The notes below the pieces were generated by a model, which did no database searches, was not told the DNA's origin, and saw nothing but the letters and a program-made list of their open reading frames with translations. The translations under genes and the position numbers were made by a program. DNA of 23,120 bases, taken from the NCBI GenBank assembly GCA_035533815.1, contig DATLTB010000002.1, forward strand, positions 1 through 23,120, written 5' to 3'. The DNA is from JANWKA01 sp035533815. GTDB lineage: Bacteria > Bacteroidota > Bacteroidia > Chitinophagales > Chitinophagaceae. Below, piece by piece: positions 14,931-22,772 of this stretch (the stretch's first letter is position 1; the number at the start of each line of letters is the position of its first letter).

Positions 14931-16532
14931 ATGCAGGACAGTCCCGAAGTATTGATCATCGGTGCCGGACCCACGGGTTTGATGCTTGCCTGCCAGCTCG
15001 CAATCCGCCAGATTCCCTTCCGGATATTTGAAAAAAACGAGGGTCATAATACCCAGTCCAGGGCCATGGTCATCCATGCTGCTTCGATGGAAATCTTTTT
15101 CCAGATGGGTATTGCCAGTCAGTTCCTGCATTTGGGCAAACAGGTGACCGCCATCAATTATCTGGTCAATGGAAAGGTTGCGAAGCGTATCCCCATGCAT
15201 GATTTCGGCCGGGGTTTAACCGCTTTCCCCTATCTGTTAGCCCTGGAACAATCCAAAACAGAACAATTACTGATCGCCTTTTTAAGCCAGCTAGGGTATT
15301 TTGTAGAGTGGAAAACCGAATTAATTTCATTTACCCAGGAAAACCACCAGGTTCAGGCTGTGGTACGAAATCCTGAAAGCAGGGAAGAAACTGTGCATGC
15401 CTCCTGGCTGGTGGGTGCAGACGGATCAAAAAGCCTGGTCAGGCATTGGCTTGATTTACCCCTGGGGGGAGAAACCTATCCGATGGATCTCTTTGTCCTG
15501 GATTGCCAGGTAAACTGGCCATTGAAAAATGATGAACTATATATTGCCTTTTCGGATCATTCCTTTGCGGGATTTTTTCCCCTTCCAGAAGGACGTTGTC
15601 GGCTGATCGGTTTTGCCCCCACCGATTATGATCACCAGACAGGGATTCGTTTTGAAGATGTCAGCAATGGATTTGCTGACCGGATGCAGATGAAAGTTGC
15701 GCTTCGGGATCCTCACTGGATATCTTCTTATCATGCCCATCACCGGTATGTGTCCCAATTCCGGAAAGACAGGTGTTTCCTTGCCGGAGATGCTGCGCAT
15801 ATCCATTCTCCTGTAGGTGCCCAGGGAATGAACACCGGACTTCAGGATGCATACAATCTGGCCTGGAAACTACAGTTCGTGATCCAGGGAAAGGCATCTG
15901 AGTTATTACTGTCCACCTATCAGGAAGAACGACTCCCATTTGCCCGGCAATTGGTAAAGACCACCGACCGGGCCTTCGGCATAACGGTCAGTTCAAATCC
16001 ATTTATTAAGGTGATGCGGATGTATATTGCTCCTTACCTGTTGTCCGTTATCCTGAACATCAAATACCTGGCCCGGTTTATTTTCAAAAACCTTTCCCAG
16101 ATCGGTATTACCTACAGGCACAGCCTGCTGTCCCGTAAAGCGTCCAGTGGTTCATTTCCGGTATCCGCTCCGGTGCCGGGAGAACGGTTGCCTTTTGCGG
16201 AATGGGAAAAGCAACCCGGTTCACCGGTCAATATCCAGCACCTGATAGATGGTAAAACTATGGTGTTATTTCTTTTCCCCGGGGATCAGGGGGGCAATAA
16301 TCCAATAGAAATTAAGCACATTACAGAAATTGCAGAAAAATATTCTGGATTGATTTTACCGGTACCGATCCCCTTCCAGGATGGTTCTGCTTCCCTGTAC
16401 CAATTATTTGGGATTAAAACAACCGGCTTATACCTGATCAGACCCGATTTTTACATCGCATACAGAAGCAACCGCATGGACCCTGACCATTTCTCCAATT
16501 ACCTGAATACTTTTCTGATAAGAGGAGGTTAA
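14931..16532 (+). CDS. FAD-dependent aromatic-ring monooxygenase family (PheA/TfdB type)
   Basis: A flavoprotein of 533 residues. The N-terminal dinucleotide-binding motif is G-A-G-P-T-G (11-16). The downstream FAD motif is FLAGDAAHIHSPVGAQGMNT, with its G-D near 285-286, followed by GLQDAYNLAWKL. The middle substrate domain contains LVGADGSKSLVR. The C-terminal 110 residues resemble the thioredoxin-like tail of phenol hydroxylase-type enzymes (VSIQHL-like start, LYQLFGI, YLIRPDFYIAYRS). Family members hydroxylate phenols, polyketides or antibiotics with NAD(P)H and oxygen; the substrate here is unknown. The ATG at 14931 is chosen over an upstream TTG at 14892. A near-match -7 box TATCCTTG lies at 14887-14894. 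Confidence 0.9.
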   Translation: MQDSPEVLIIGAGPTGLMLACQLAIRQIPFRIFEKNEGHNTQSRAMVIHAASMEIFFQMGIASQFLHLGKQVTAINYLVNGKVAKRIPMHDFGRGLTAFPYLLALEQSKTEQLLIAFLSQLGYFVEWKTELISFTQENHQVQAVVRNPESREETVHASWLVGADGSKSLVRHWLDLPLGGETYPMDLFVLDCQVNWPLKNDELYIAFSDHSFAGFFPLPEGRCRLIGFAPTDYDHQTGIRFEDVSNGFADRMQMKVALRDPHWISSYHAHHRYVSQFRKDRCFLAGDAAHIHSPVGAQGMNTGLQDAYNLAWKLQFVIQGKASELLLSTYQEERLPFARQLVKTTDRAFGITVSSNPFIKVMRMYIAPYLLSVILNIKYLARFIFKNLSQIGITYRHSLLSRKASSGSFPVSAPVPGERLPFAEWEKQPGSPVNIQHLIDGKTMVLFLFPGDQGGNNPIEIKHITEIAEKYSGLILPVPIPFQDGSASLYQLFGIKTTGLYLIRPDFYIAYRSNRMDPDHFSNYLNTFLIRGG

Positions 16533-16561
16533 ACAAATTCCTGCCGGGCAGGTTTTTGTTT
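16531..16561 (+). terminator. Terminator hairpin after the monooxygenase gene
   Basis: AAACAAA..CCTGC (16531-16544) pairs with GCAGG..TTTGTTT (16548-16561), loop of three bases, interrupted by a T-T mismatch pair. The A-rich left arm and T-rich right arm allow function in both directions. The left arm overlaps the monooxygenase TAA stop. Confidence 0.8.
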
Positions 16562-16617
16562 AACCATCAGTCAGGCCATTGGTTGAAATGAATAAGCTGG
16601 CTGTACTTCCCAGGTAA

Positions 16618-16875
16618 TTATCTGCGTATTCCTGCATTCCGGTTCCAGAGCTTCAGGAGAAACTTCACCAATAAATAAATGCTCAGGAGAAACCAAATAT
16701 AAAATGCCACATGCTGCCATTGGGGAATCCGGTTATTGTCTTCAAATCCCAGGTCTAGAACAACACCCAGGTAAGTATTGATCATCAGGAAAAACACCCC
16801 GCAAATCAGGGAAATGATAATTTTGGAAAACTGTCTTTGCAGGTCCGGATCAATTTGATGATGATCTTCTACCAT
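16618..16875 (-). CDS. Small two-helix membrane protein, unknown function
   Basis: An 85-residue protein: an acidic/polar N-terminus (MVEDHHQIDPDLQRQF), a first helix (IIISLICGVFFLMINTYLGV), a short polar loop (EDNNRIPQW), a second helix (VAFYIWFLLSIYLLVKFLL) and a basic tail (WNRNAGIRR). I recall similar short proteins as unannotated genes in Bacteroidota, with no known role. It begins 21 bases after the GH25 gene on the same strand, so the two are probably co-transcribed. Confidence 0.75.
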   Translation of the reverse strand: MVEDHHQIDPDLQRQFSKIIISLICGVFFLMINTYLGVVLDLGFEDNNRIPQWQHVAFYIWFLLSIYLLVKFLLKLWNRNAGIRR

Positions 16876-16896
16876 GGTAAGCTTTGGCTCAACTAT

Positions 16897-17730
16897 TTAA
16901 GGTACACATAATTTCCGCAGTGCTGCGGAATCTCCATTGAACACATTGAAGTCAACCCGGGTCGAAATGCCATTGACGAGTCCTGAATCGCTATGCTGCC
17001 AGAATTCCCAATCCCTCCCGGTCTCAGGCAGCTGGTCCAGGTAAAAATGGGAAACCCAGAGCGGATAGCGGTCAAACTGTTCCCCAAGGTGCCTGTTATA
17101 AAAACGAATATTGGTGTAAATGATGGGGTTCACCCCATAATGTGCCCTGATCTCCTTCAGCCAGGCCAGTGCACTGTTTTGGATAATGCTATCTGGCTGA
17201 TCATTCGATATTTCGATATCCAGGACCGGAGGAAGATCGCCGGGCTTAAGGCGCACTTCGGATTCAAAATTCTTAGCCTGAAGCACAGGATCCCTGGTGG
17301 AATAAAAATAATGATAAGCTCCCCTGATCAGTCCCGCCTTCCCGGCTTCCAGCCAGTTTTCCCGGAACCGGTCATCCTGGCGGCTAATCCCTTCCGTGGC
17401 CTTGATAAAGACAAACCAAATATGCACACTATCTATGTCCATGGCTTTCACCTGCTTCCAGTTGATTTTCCCCTGATATCTGGAAATATCAATACCATGA
17501 ATATGATAATTGACCGGGATACTGATTCCAAAGGAGGGAAAGTAGACAAAATGAAACCGGTGATGCCGGTAATACCAGTAACCGGCCATAGCCATGATGG
17601 AAATGACAAATGCCATCCTTAACCGTATCCGATTGCGCCTTTTTCTTCCCGTATTTCCCAAGGGGTAATTTTTAAGTAATGATATACCTTTTGTGACTAT
17701 CCGGTATTGATCCCTGTCCAAAAACGACAC
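16897..17730 (-). CDS. GH25-family lysozyme-like glycoside hydrolase, membrane-anchored
   Basis: Family 25 enzymes cleave the beta-1,4 bond between N-acetylmuramic acid and N-acetylglucosamine in peptidoglycan. The catalytic barrel starts at GIDISRYQGKINW with Asp81 and contains FVFIKATEG and GAYHYFYSTRDP. The catalytic D-x-E is in PPVLDIEIS (Asp171, Glu173), followed by PIIYTNIRFYNRHL and WEFWQHSDSG. About 38 residues, strongly basic (GRKRRNRIRLR), precede one membrane helix (about 39-55), so the enzyme is anchored facing the periplasm. The frame opens with GTG at 17730; an ATG at residue 39 would remove the basic leader. In a Gram-negative background this suggests cell-wall remodelling, with host or phage interaction as alternatives. 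Confidence 0.9.
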   Translation of the reverse strand: MSFLDRDQYRIVTKGISLLKNYPLGNTGRKRRNRIRLRMAFVISIMAMAGYWYYRHHRFHFVYFPSFGISIPVNYHIHGIDISRYQGKINWKQVKAMDIDSVHIWFVFIKATEGISRQDDRFRENWLEAGKAGLIRGAYHYFYSTRDPVLQAKNFESEVRLKPGDLPPVLDIEISNDQPDSIIQNSALAWLKEIRAHYGVNPIIYTNIRFYNRHLGEQFDRYPLWVSHFYLDQLPETGRDWEFWQHSDSGLVNGISTRVDFNVFNGDSAALRKLCVP

Positions 17731-17896
17731 TACCTCATTTGTCCGTCCAACGTTTTTTGTGTGATCCCTGGTATTAAAATACGGTGACTTAATTTCGGTT
17801 TTGTCGGATAAAAAATAGGAAAAGTATGCAATAACTCCCTGGGTATTTTTGTTTTTTCCACGGATTAAAAATAAACTGGCTGGCCGGGTAAAGGCC

Positions 17897-17904
17897 TATC
17901 TTTG
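17897..17904 (+). promoter_or_regulatory. Perfect -7 promoter element seven bases before the radical SAM start
   Basis: TATCTTTG matches TAnnTTTG exactly and ends six bases before the ATG at 17911. Bacteroidota transcripts usually begin a few bases past this element, so the mRNA would start at or next to the start codon. No clear -33 TTG is seen at the expected spacing. Confidence 0.5.
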
Positions 17905-17910
17905 AACATT

Positions 17911-18936
17911 ATGCCCCCGTTCAACAGGAACGATACCTGGAATATTCTTTCCGGGCTTACCCCTCGGAAAGCCTGGAATGCAGGAAAGGTATTGTCCAGT
18001 TACTGGTTTAGTAAATGGCGGAAAAAACCTGTTCAATGGGGATATCCACTTGCCGTCTCTATTGAACCTACCACATCCTGCAACCTTCGGTGCCCGGAAT
18101 GTCCCAGCGGACTGCGGGCTTTTACCCGGCCCACCGGCATGCTGGATAAATCCTTTTTCAGCAAAACCATTGATGAACTCTCCAGCCATCTGCTGTACCT
18201 GACTTTTTATTTTCAGGGAGAACCTTACCTGAATCCTGAATTCCTGGACATGGTGAACTACGCATCCCGCCGGGGTATCTATACATCCACTTCCACGAAT
18301 GCCCATTTCCTTACTCCTGAAAATGCCCAAAAAACAATAGAAAGCGGACTGGATCGCCTGATCATTTCCATAGACGGTACAACCCAGGAGACCTATCAAA
18401 GCTATAGGGTTGGCGGGCAGCTGGAAAAAGTGATCCAGGGGGCAAAAAATATTGTGGAATGGAAGAAAAAGTGCAAGTCAAAAACTCCTTTTGTCTTTTT
18501 CCAGTTCCTGGTGGTCAAGCATAATGAGCACCAGATCGAAGATATCCGGAAACTGGCCCGGGAAACTGGGGTGGACCAGGTCCGTTTCAAGACAGCCCAG
18601 GTGTACAACTATAAGCAAGGTAACCCCCTGATCCCGACAATCAGCCGGTATTCCAGATACCGGCAGCAGGGAGACGGTACCTATTCTATCAAAAACAAGA
18701 TGGCCAACCATTGCTGGAAACTCTGGCATGCCCCGGTGATCACCTGGGACGGTATGGTAGTTCCCTGTTGTTTTGATAAGGATGCCAGTCATCGCCTGGG
18801 CAATCTGAAAGAAATGTCATTTCGCGAACTTTGGCAGGGACCTGCATACCAGCATTTCCGGCAGCAACTGATCGGGGGAAGAGCGAACATTGATATCTGC
18901 GCCAATTGCAGCGAAGGAACCCGGGTCTGGGGCTAG
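17911..18936 (+). CDS. Radical SAM/SPASM domain protein
   Basis: A 341-residue radical S-adenosylmethionine enzyme. The cluster motif C-x3-C-x2-C is at 57, 61 and 64 (TTSCNLRCPECPSG). The barrel continues with YFQGEPYLNPEFLDM, then STSTNAHFL, then LIISIDGTTQETY. The SPASM region carries auxiliary-cluster cysteines: NHCWKLW, VVPCCFDKD with HRLGNLKEMSFRELW, and the final ICANCSEGTRVW. SPASM enzymes modify peptides or proteins, or act in cofactor synthesis. No precursor peptide is visible nearby and the substrate is unknown. The ATG at 17911 is preferred to an in-frame TTG at 17902, which overlaps the -7 box. The stop is 5 bases from the convergent lipoprotein stop. Confidence 0.9.
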   Translation: MPPFNRNDTWNILSGLTPRKAWNAGKVLSSYWFSKWRKKPVQWGYPLAVSIEPTTSCNLRCPECPSGLRAFTRPTGMLDKSFFSKTIDELSSHLLYLTFYFQGEPYLNPEFLDMVNYASRRGIYTSTSTNAHFLTPENAQKTIESGLDRLIISIDGTTQETYQSYRVGGQLEKVIQGAKNIVEWKKKCKSKTPFVFFQFLVVKHNEHQIEDIRKLARETGVDQVRFKTAQVYNYKQGNPLIPTISRYSRYRQQGDGTYSIKNKMANHCWKLWHAPVITWDGMVVPCCFDKDASHRLGNLKEMSFRELWQGPAYQHFRQQLIGGRANIDICANCSEGTRVWG

Positions 18937-18941
18937 CCGGT

Positions 18942-19733
18942 TTACTTGATCGTATAGCTGGTCAACTCCTCATCTATAGTGCCACCGCCAATAGCAGGCG
19001 CCGATTCCACGGATATCAAGCCCTTGTTCAGGGCAAAGTAGTCATCGACGGTTATAAATGAAGCATTAAACGGAAATATCGTATTGGTCAGTGAATATTC
19101 CACCTCAATGACATTATTGAACACTACCCCATTCACTGTTTTAGCAATTCCTTTTGCCTTAATAGAATAATTGTAAATATCGGTATACCCCAATAAACCC
19201 AGGGAATCCTGCCAGGTTGTACCTACAGGCTGGTTATCCTTAAGTACCAGCATGCTGGCTTGTTGATTGATCAGGATACCTGAAGTTGTGGTTCCAAAAA
19301 ACTGTCCGATAAAAGTGTAATTGCCATTGCTTTTATTTAAATACACTTCGTTACCATTAGTAGTATAGATGGTATTGCTCTTTCCATTGATCATGGTATC
19401 CTGTCCGGTACAGTTTACCGTGAGCAAATAAGAGGTATCTGCCAGGGAAGTAAAGGAAGCAAACAAACTATCCAGGGAGCCGATAGAAAATCCCAGGGAA
19501 TCGAGTCCGGCCAGGGTAAACCCCAGGGAATCCAGATACTGAATGACAAATTGAGAATCAAGCTGGACCTTGGATGTTACGGTATAGGTCCAGGTTGAAC
19601 CTGCAGTGGATGGAAAATACGTACCGGAATCACTTCCACTATTATTTCCGGAAGGGAGTTCTACACTATATTGCTTTTTGCAGGAGCAAAAAATAAGCAA
19701 TATTGCCAGGCAACCATAATACAGAGGGCGCAT
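18942..19733 (-). CDS. Lipoprotein of unknown function with three LDSLGF-type decapeptide repeats
   Basis: A 263-residue secreted protein. The N-terminus YGCLAILLIFCSCKK is a lipoprotein signal with Cys18 as the likely lipidation site. A Ser/Gly/Asp-rich linker follows, then YFPSTAGSTWTY, a start common to Bacteroidota surface lipoproteins of unknown function. Residues 67-96 hold three near-identical ten-residue units: LDSLGFTLAG, LDSLGFSIGS and LDSLFASFTS. The rest is beta-rich (DTMINGKSNTIYTTNGNEVY, then FIGQFFGTTTSG). No enzymatic motif is visible. It ends five bases from the radical SAM stop and is probably transcribed alone. Confidence 0.8.
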   Translation of the reverse strand: MRPLYYGCLAILLIFCSCKKQYSVELPSGNNSGSDSGTYFPSTAGSTWTYTVTSKVQLDSQFVIQYLDSLGFTLAGLDSLGFSIGSLDSLFASFTSLADTSYLLTVNCTGQDTMINGKSNTIYTTNGNEVYLNKSNGNYTFIGQFFGTTTSGILINQQASMLVLKDNQPVGTTWQDSLGLLGYTDIYNYSIKAKGIAKTVNGVVFNNVIEVEYSLTNTIFPFNASFITVDDYFALNKGLISVESAPAIGGGTIDEELTSYTIK

Positions 19734-19871
19734 ATCGGAAAGTTAACTTAAGGGATGCAAATGTTAAAGTTTATCCCTCAAACGGATAAACCCCCAGATT
19801 ATTACCTGAAATGAACGGGTAAATGATTGGTAAATATTATACTATGGGACGGCATCCAGGAAATAGTTTGA

Positions 19872-20216
19872 TCAATCCTTCTTTTTACTTTTTTTCCTGC
19901 CGGTGATCAACCGGACCAATTGCCTGGCAATGAGCATTTGCACTCCTTTACGCATGGCTCCGGAGGCAAATGAGCCAGCTGGAGTATTTCCCCAAATGCC
20001 GCTAATGAGATTCCTGGCTTTCCCAGCCACAGATTCCATGGTGATACTGCCCTTTGGAAATACAGAGTGAAGGGCCATCGAACCATAATGGTCTTTCAAA
20101 TAGGTTGCGCGGGTTTCCAATTCTTTTTCCAGCATCCGGCATTCGGACTTCAACCGGAGTTTTTCCAGTTCCATGGTGTGATAATCCCTGATAGTTATCC
20201 TTTTACCCCTGTTCAT
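19872..20216 (-). CDS. Hypothetical protein, third gene of the YtxH/holin-like operon
   Basis: A 114-residue protein. A charged helical N-terminal half (MELEKLRLKSECRMLEKELE, probably a short coiled coil) is followed by a Gly/Ser-rich middle. The C-terminus is basic and amphipathic (MLIARQLVRLITGRKKSKKK). No family is recognised with certainty. Similar proteins follow holin-like genes in Bacteroidota. The ATG at 20216 overlaps the end of the upstream gene by 14 bases, suggesting translational coupling. An internal ATG at residue 15 is an alternative start. Confidence 0.72.
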   Translation of the reverse strand: MNRGKRITIRDYHTMELEKLRLKSECRMLEKELETRATYLKDHYGSMALHSVFPKGSITMESVAGKARNLISGIWGNTPAGSFASGAMRKGVQMLIARQLVRLITGRKKSKKKD

Positions 20217-20592
20217 TGATGTCGTTTTCTATAGAATCAGGCTCTTCTTCTTTCAGGATGGCAGCCAGGATAATATCCATAATAAAACGCTGGATGTACT
20301 TTTTGCGGAATAAAATGGCCAGTGTCAGCAATACAGCAAAAATCAGGGTGGATATCAGAAAACCGAGGGCATTACTGCCTGTCACAGAGCCCATCCAGAA
20401 CCCTACTACCATCCCCAGGAATATAATGATAAAAAAGACCAGGAAAGAGGCCATGATGAGGGAGAAAAACACGCCCAGGGCATTAGCCAGCCTGCCGGAT
20501 AGCTGGAGCCGAACCAGGTCCAACCTGGCTTCCACATAGTCATTAAGCAATTTTCGGGATTCGGTAAAAAAATCCTGGAAATTATCTTCCAT
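20203..20592 (-). CDS. Holin-like membrane protein (Phage_holin_3_6 / holin-X type)
   Basis: A 129-residue protein. An amphipathic N-terminal segment (FTESRKLLNDYVEARLDLVR) precedes two strong membrane hairpins (FSLIMASFLVFFIIIFLGMV and ALGFLISTLIFAVLLTLAIL). The tail is acidic (KEEEPDSIENDINEQ). The Y-x-E-A-R-L-D-L-x-R-L start is typical of the family called phage holin or holin-X in chromosomal bacterial genes. These usually act in envelope stress rather than phage lysis, and no other phage genes are present. It lies ten bases downstream of the YtxH gene. Confidence 0.82.
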   Translation of the reverse strand: MEDNFQDFFTESRKLLNDYVEARLDLVRLQLSGRLANALGVFFSLIMASFLVFFIIIFLGMVVGFWMGSVTGSNALGFLISTLIFAVLLTLAILFRKKYIQRFIMDIILAAILKEEEPDSIENDINEQG

Positions 20593-20602
20593 TCATTTGA
20601 TT

Positions 20603-20824
20603 TTAAAGATTGTCTGTCACCTCAGCTGTTTTATTGCCCAACTTTCCGATCAAATCCTTGCCCTTTTCGAGCTGCTCCTTCAGACTGTCCTTTATTTTTC
20701 CAGCTTTGTCCTTCAGGCTGCTGATCAGCTCATCTTTGTCGTCAGAATTCATGAAATACCCGATAGCTAAGCCTAATGCTGCTCCGAGGATGAATGTGGC
20801 TAATCCTTTTGAATTGGAACTCAT
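20603..20824 (-). CDS. YtxH domain-containing protein
   Basis: A 73-residue protein: one N-terminal membrane segment with small residues (GLATFILGAALGLAIGYFM), then a long charged helix rich in Lys, Asp and Glu (ELISSLKDKAGKIKDSLKEQ). This is the YtxH layout. Members are small stress-related membrane proteins with an extended cytoplasmic coiled coil. It is the first gene of a tight minus-strand trio with the holin-like and hypothetical genes. YtxH plus holin-X pairs recur in Bacteroidota, supporting a shared envelope role. Confidence 0.85.
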   Translation of the reverse strand: MSSNSKGLATFILGAALGLAIGYFMNSDDKDELISSLKDKAGKIKDSLKEQLEKGKDLIGKLGNKTAEVTDNL

Positions 20825-20939
20825 AAATTTACGATTTAATTATTAATAATATGTGCTTCTTTCTGATAATTTCTCCTTCAGGAAGACTTACCTGGGTTAT
20901 TTTACATTTTTCATGCCAACAATAGTTTACGAATTTATC

Positions 20940-20947
20940 TATTTTTG
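20940..20947 (+). promoter_or_regulatory. -7 promoter element of the AI-2E family gene
   Basis: TATTTTTG matches TAnnTTTG and lies 24 bases before the ATG at 20972, giving a leader of about 18 bases. It also argues for the ATG at 20972 over the TTG at 20945, which sits within the element. A -33 TTG is not evident. Confidence 0.45.
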
Positions 20948-20971
20948 GAAATCTTCTTTATATTATTATCC

Positions 20972-22009
20972 ATGAGCTATATTGACAGTGACCGACTTAG
21001 GCAAGTAACCTTCCTGACCCTTATTATTCTGCTGGGGATCCTTCTTTTCTGGAGAAGCTATGGGTTTTTACCGGGTTTTCTGGGTGCTCTAACCTTATAT
21101 ATCCTTCTTCGACCCCTTTTGTTTTATCTGGTTCACATCCGGAAATGGAAAAGGATCATTAGTGCAACTTTACTGATGATCGGTTCTTTTATCATAATCC
21201 TCATGCCAATTGGCTTATTGGTAAACCTCCTCTCTTCAAGGGCCGGGTACATAGTTTCCCATTCAACAGAACTAATTACTTCAATTAAACAATTCGCTGA
21301 TAGGATAAGGCTTAGTAGTGGGATGGATATTCTGTCAGATGCCAATATTCAGAAAATTCAGGGGACACTAGCTAATTTTCTTCCACAGTTCCTGGGTGCA
21401 ACCTTCAGTACCTTAACTTCCCTCCTATTCATGTATTTCATTTTGTATTTCATGCTGGTAAGCGGGAAAAGCATGGAAGCTTCTGTAGTTGAGTTCATTC
21501 CCCTGAAAAATGAGAATATTGGCCGGTTGGGCAAAGAAGTAAAAGGCATGGTGATATCGAATGCTGTCGGAATACCCCTCCTGGCCATTCTTCAGGGTAT
21601 TTTCTCCTATATCGGATATTCCATTTTTGGTGTGGGTGATCCCCTGTTCTGGGGTGTGGTTACTGCTTTTATGTCCATTTTGCCTGTAGTGGGTACCGCA
21701 TCGATCTGGATACCCATATGTATTTACCTCCTGGCAATTGGCCAGACCTGGCATGGAGTCGGACTGATCATCTATAGCCTGGTCGTCATTGTTAACCTGG
21801 ATAACGTATTCCGGCTGATCCTGCAGAAAAAAATGATGGATGTGCATCCGATGATCACCATTTTCGGGGTGATCATCGGAGTAGAACTATTCGGGTTTGT
21901 TGGACTGATTTTCGGGCCACTGCTGATCTCTATATTCATTCTCATGCTCCGGATATACCGGGATGAATTCATGGTCAGGAACAGGGACATTGAAATTATT
22001 AGGAAATAG
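20972..22009 (+). CDS. AI-2E family transporter (PerM/TqsA-like)
   Basis: A 345-residue polytopic membrane protein. A typical N-terminal hairpin (VTFLTLIILLGILLFWRSY) precedes further helices, a periplasmic helical region (SRAGYIVSHSTELITSIKQF) and the conserved GVPLLAILQG-like block, here AVGIPLLAILQGIFSYIGY. LFWGVVTAFMSILPVVGTAS and the C-terminal VHPMITIFGVIIGVELFGFVG with GLIFGPLL follow. These are the family hallmarks. Members export diverse small molecules or act as Na+/H+ antiporters; the AI-2 role shown for one E. coli member should not be assumed here. The 3' end overlaps the nadD 3' end by 11 bases on the other strand. Confidence 0.92.
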   Translation: MSYIDSDRLRQVTFLTLIILLGILLFWRSYGFLPGFLGALTLYILLRPLLFYLVHIRKWKRIISATLLMIGSFIIILMPIGLLVNLLSSRAGYIVSHSTELITSIKQFADRIRLSSGMDILSDANIQKIQGTLANFLPQFLGATFSTLTSLLFMYFILYFMLVSGKSMEASVVEFIPLKNENIGRLGKEVKGMVISNAVGIPLLAILQGIFSYIGYSIFGVGDPLFWGVVTAFMSILPVVGTASIWIPICIYLLAIGQTWHGVGLIIYSLVVIVNLDNVFRLILQKKMMDVHPMITIFGVIIGVELFGFVGLIFGPLLISIFILMLRIYRDEFMVRNRDIEIIRK

Positions 22010-22580
22010 CCTTCCGGTAATAATTATTATCTGTTATATAGGTAGCTACCGAATCGGGAAGGAAAAACCGGATTGATTTACGTTCCCGGATCAGCCTGCG
22101 GATCAGGCTGGAGGAAATGTCCAGCAAGGGGGCATCAAGGATGATAATAGCTCCGGAGGTAGATGAGGGTAATTCGTGGTGGGGACGGTTATACACATAA
22201 ATGGGGTAATTGGCCAGTATCTGATCGGTGTTCTTCCATTTAGCCAGGTTCTTAAAGCTATCACTTCCCATGATCACTGAAAACTGATGGTCGGGATATT
22301 TCTCCGAAAGAAAAGTCAGTGTGTCAACAGTATAAGATGGTTTAGGCAGACTAAATTCCACATTGCTTGCTTTTAGCTTAGGCTCATCCCGGACAGCCAA
22401 CTCCACCAGGTGATACCGATCATGTTCATTCAACAGTGTAGCAGAGGGCTTGAGCGGGTTCTGCGGGGACACTACCAGCCAGACTTTATCCAAATCCGTA
22501 TTATAAGCTGCATAGCTGGCAATAATCAGATGGCCGTTATGTACTGGGTTGAAACTTCCGAAATAAAGACCTATTCGCAT
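21999..22580 (-). CDS. nadD: Nicotinate-nucleotide adenylyltransferase
   Basis: NadD joins AMP from ATP to nicotinate mononucleotide, giving deamido-NAD in NAD synthesis. The 193-residue length is normal. The nucleotidyl-transferase motif is GSFNPVHNGH (8-17). VSPQNPLKP is the loop typical of NadD, followed by PSYTVDTL and MGSDSFKNLAKWKN. The ATP-binding S-S-x-x-I-R is in DISSSLIRRLIRE. The ATG at 22580 directly precedes RIGLYFGSF. A perfect -7 element lies about 25 bases upstream. The gene ends inside the last codons of the convergent AI-2E family gene. Confidence 0.95.
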   Translation of the reverse strand: MRIGLYFGSFNPVHNGHLIIASYAAYNTDLDKVWLVVSPQNPLKPSATLLNEHDRYHLVELAVRDEPKLKASNVEFSLPKPSYTVDTLTFLSEKYPDHQFSVIMGSDSFKNLAKWKNTDQILANYPIYVYNRPHHELPSSTSGAIIILDAPLLDISSSLIRRLIRERKSIRFFLPDSVATYITDNNYYRKAIS

Positions 22581-22605
22581 ACTCCAGATTCGGATTGGGA
22601 AGAAC

Positions 22606-22613
22606 CAAAATTA
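22606..22613 (-). promoter_or_regulatory. -7 promoter element of nadD
   Basis: On the minus strand the bases read TAATTTTG, matching TAnnTTTG, 25 bases before the nadD ATG. A leader of about 18 bases is expected. No -33 TTG is seen at ideal spacing. Confidence 0.45.
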
Positions 22614-22677
22614 GGCAAAATGCCAGGTTATAAGCCTCAATAGCGCAAAAACAAAATAGGTATTGCGGGAACTACCT

Positions 22678-22685
22678 TAAATTTG
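22678..22685 (+). promoter_or_regulatory. -7 promoter element of the tRNA-Thr gene
   Basis: TAAATTTG matches TAnnTTTG exactly and ends 13 bases before the tRNA 5' end, so a very short 5' leader to be removed by RNase P is expected. Confidence 0.5.
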
Positions 22686-22698
22686 TCGCCTCAAATCA

Positions 22699-22772
22699 GC
22701 CTCCTTAGCTCAGTTGGCCAGAGCAGCTGTTTCGTAAATAGCAGGTCGAGGGTTCAAATCCCTTGGGAGGCT
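22699..22772 (+). tRNA. tRNA-Thr, anticodon CGU
   Basis: A full cloverleaf folds by eye. The acceptor stem is GCCTCCT (22699-22705) with GGGAGGC (22765-22771), including one T-G pair, and discriminator T at 22772. The D arm is GCTC/GAGC with an AGTTGG loop. The anticodon stem is GCTGT/ATAGC with loop TTCGTAA, giving anticodon CGT (reads ACG, threonine). The T arm is GAGGG/CCCTT with loop TTCAAAT. CCA is not encoded. It sits alone between nadD and an AT-rich stretch. Confidence 0.95.

Noticed and set aside
20203..20592. Prophage inferred from a holin-like gene
   Set aside because: No other phage gene is nearby. The holin-X/YtxH pairing is a usual chromosomal arrangement.
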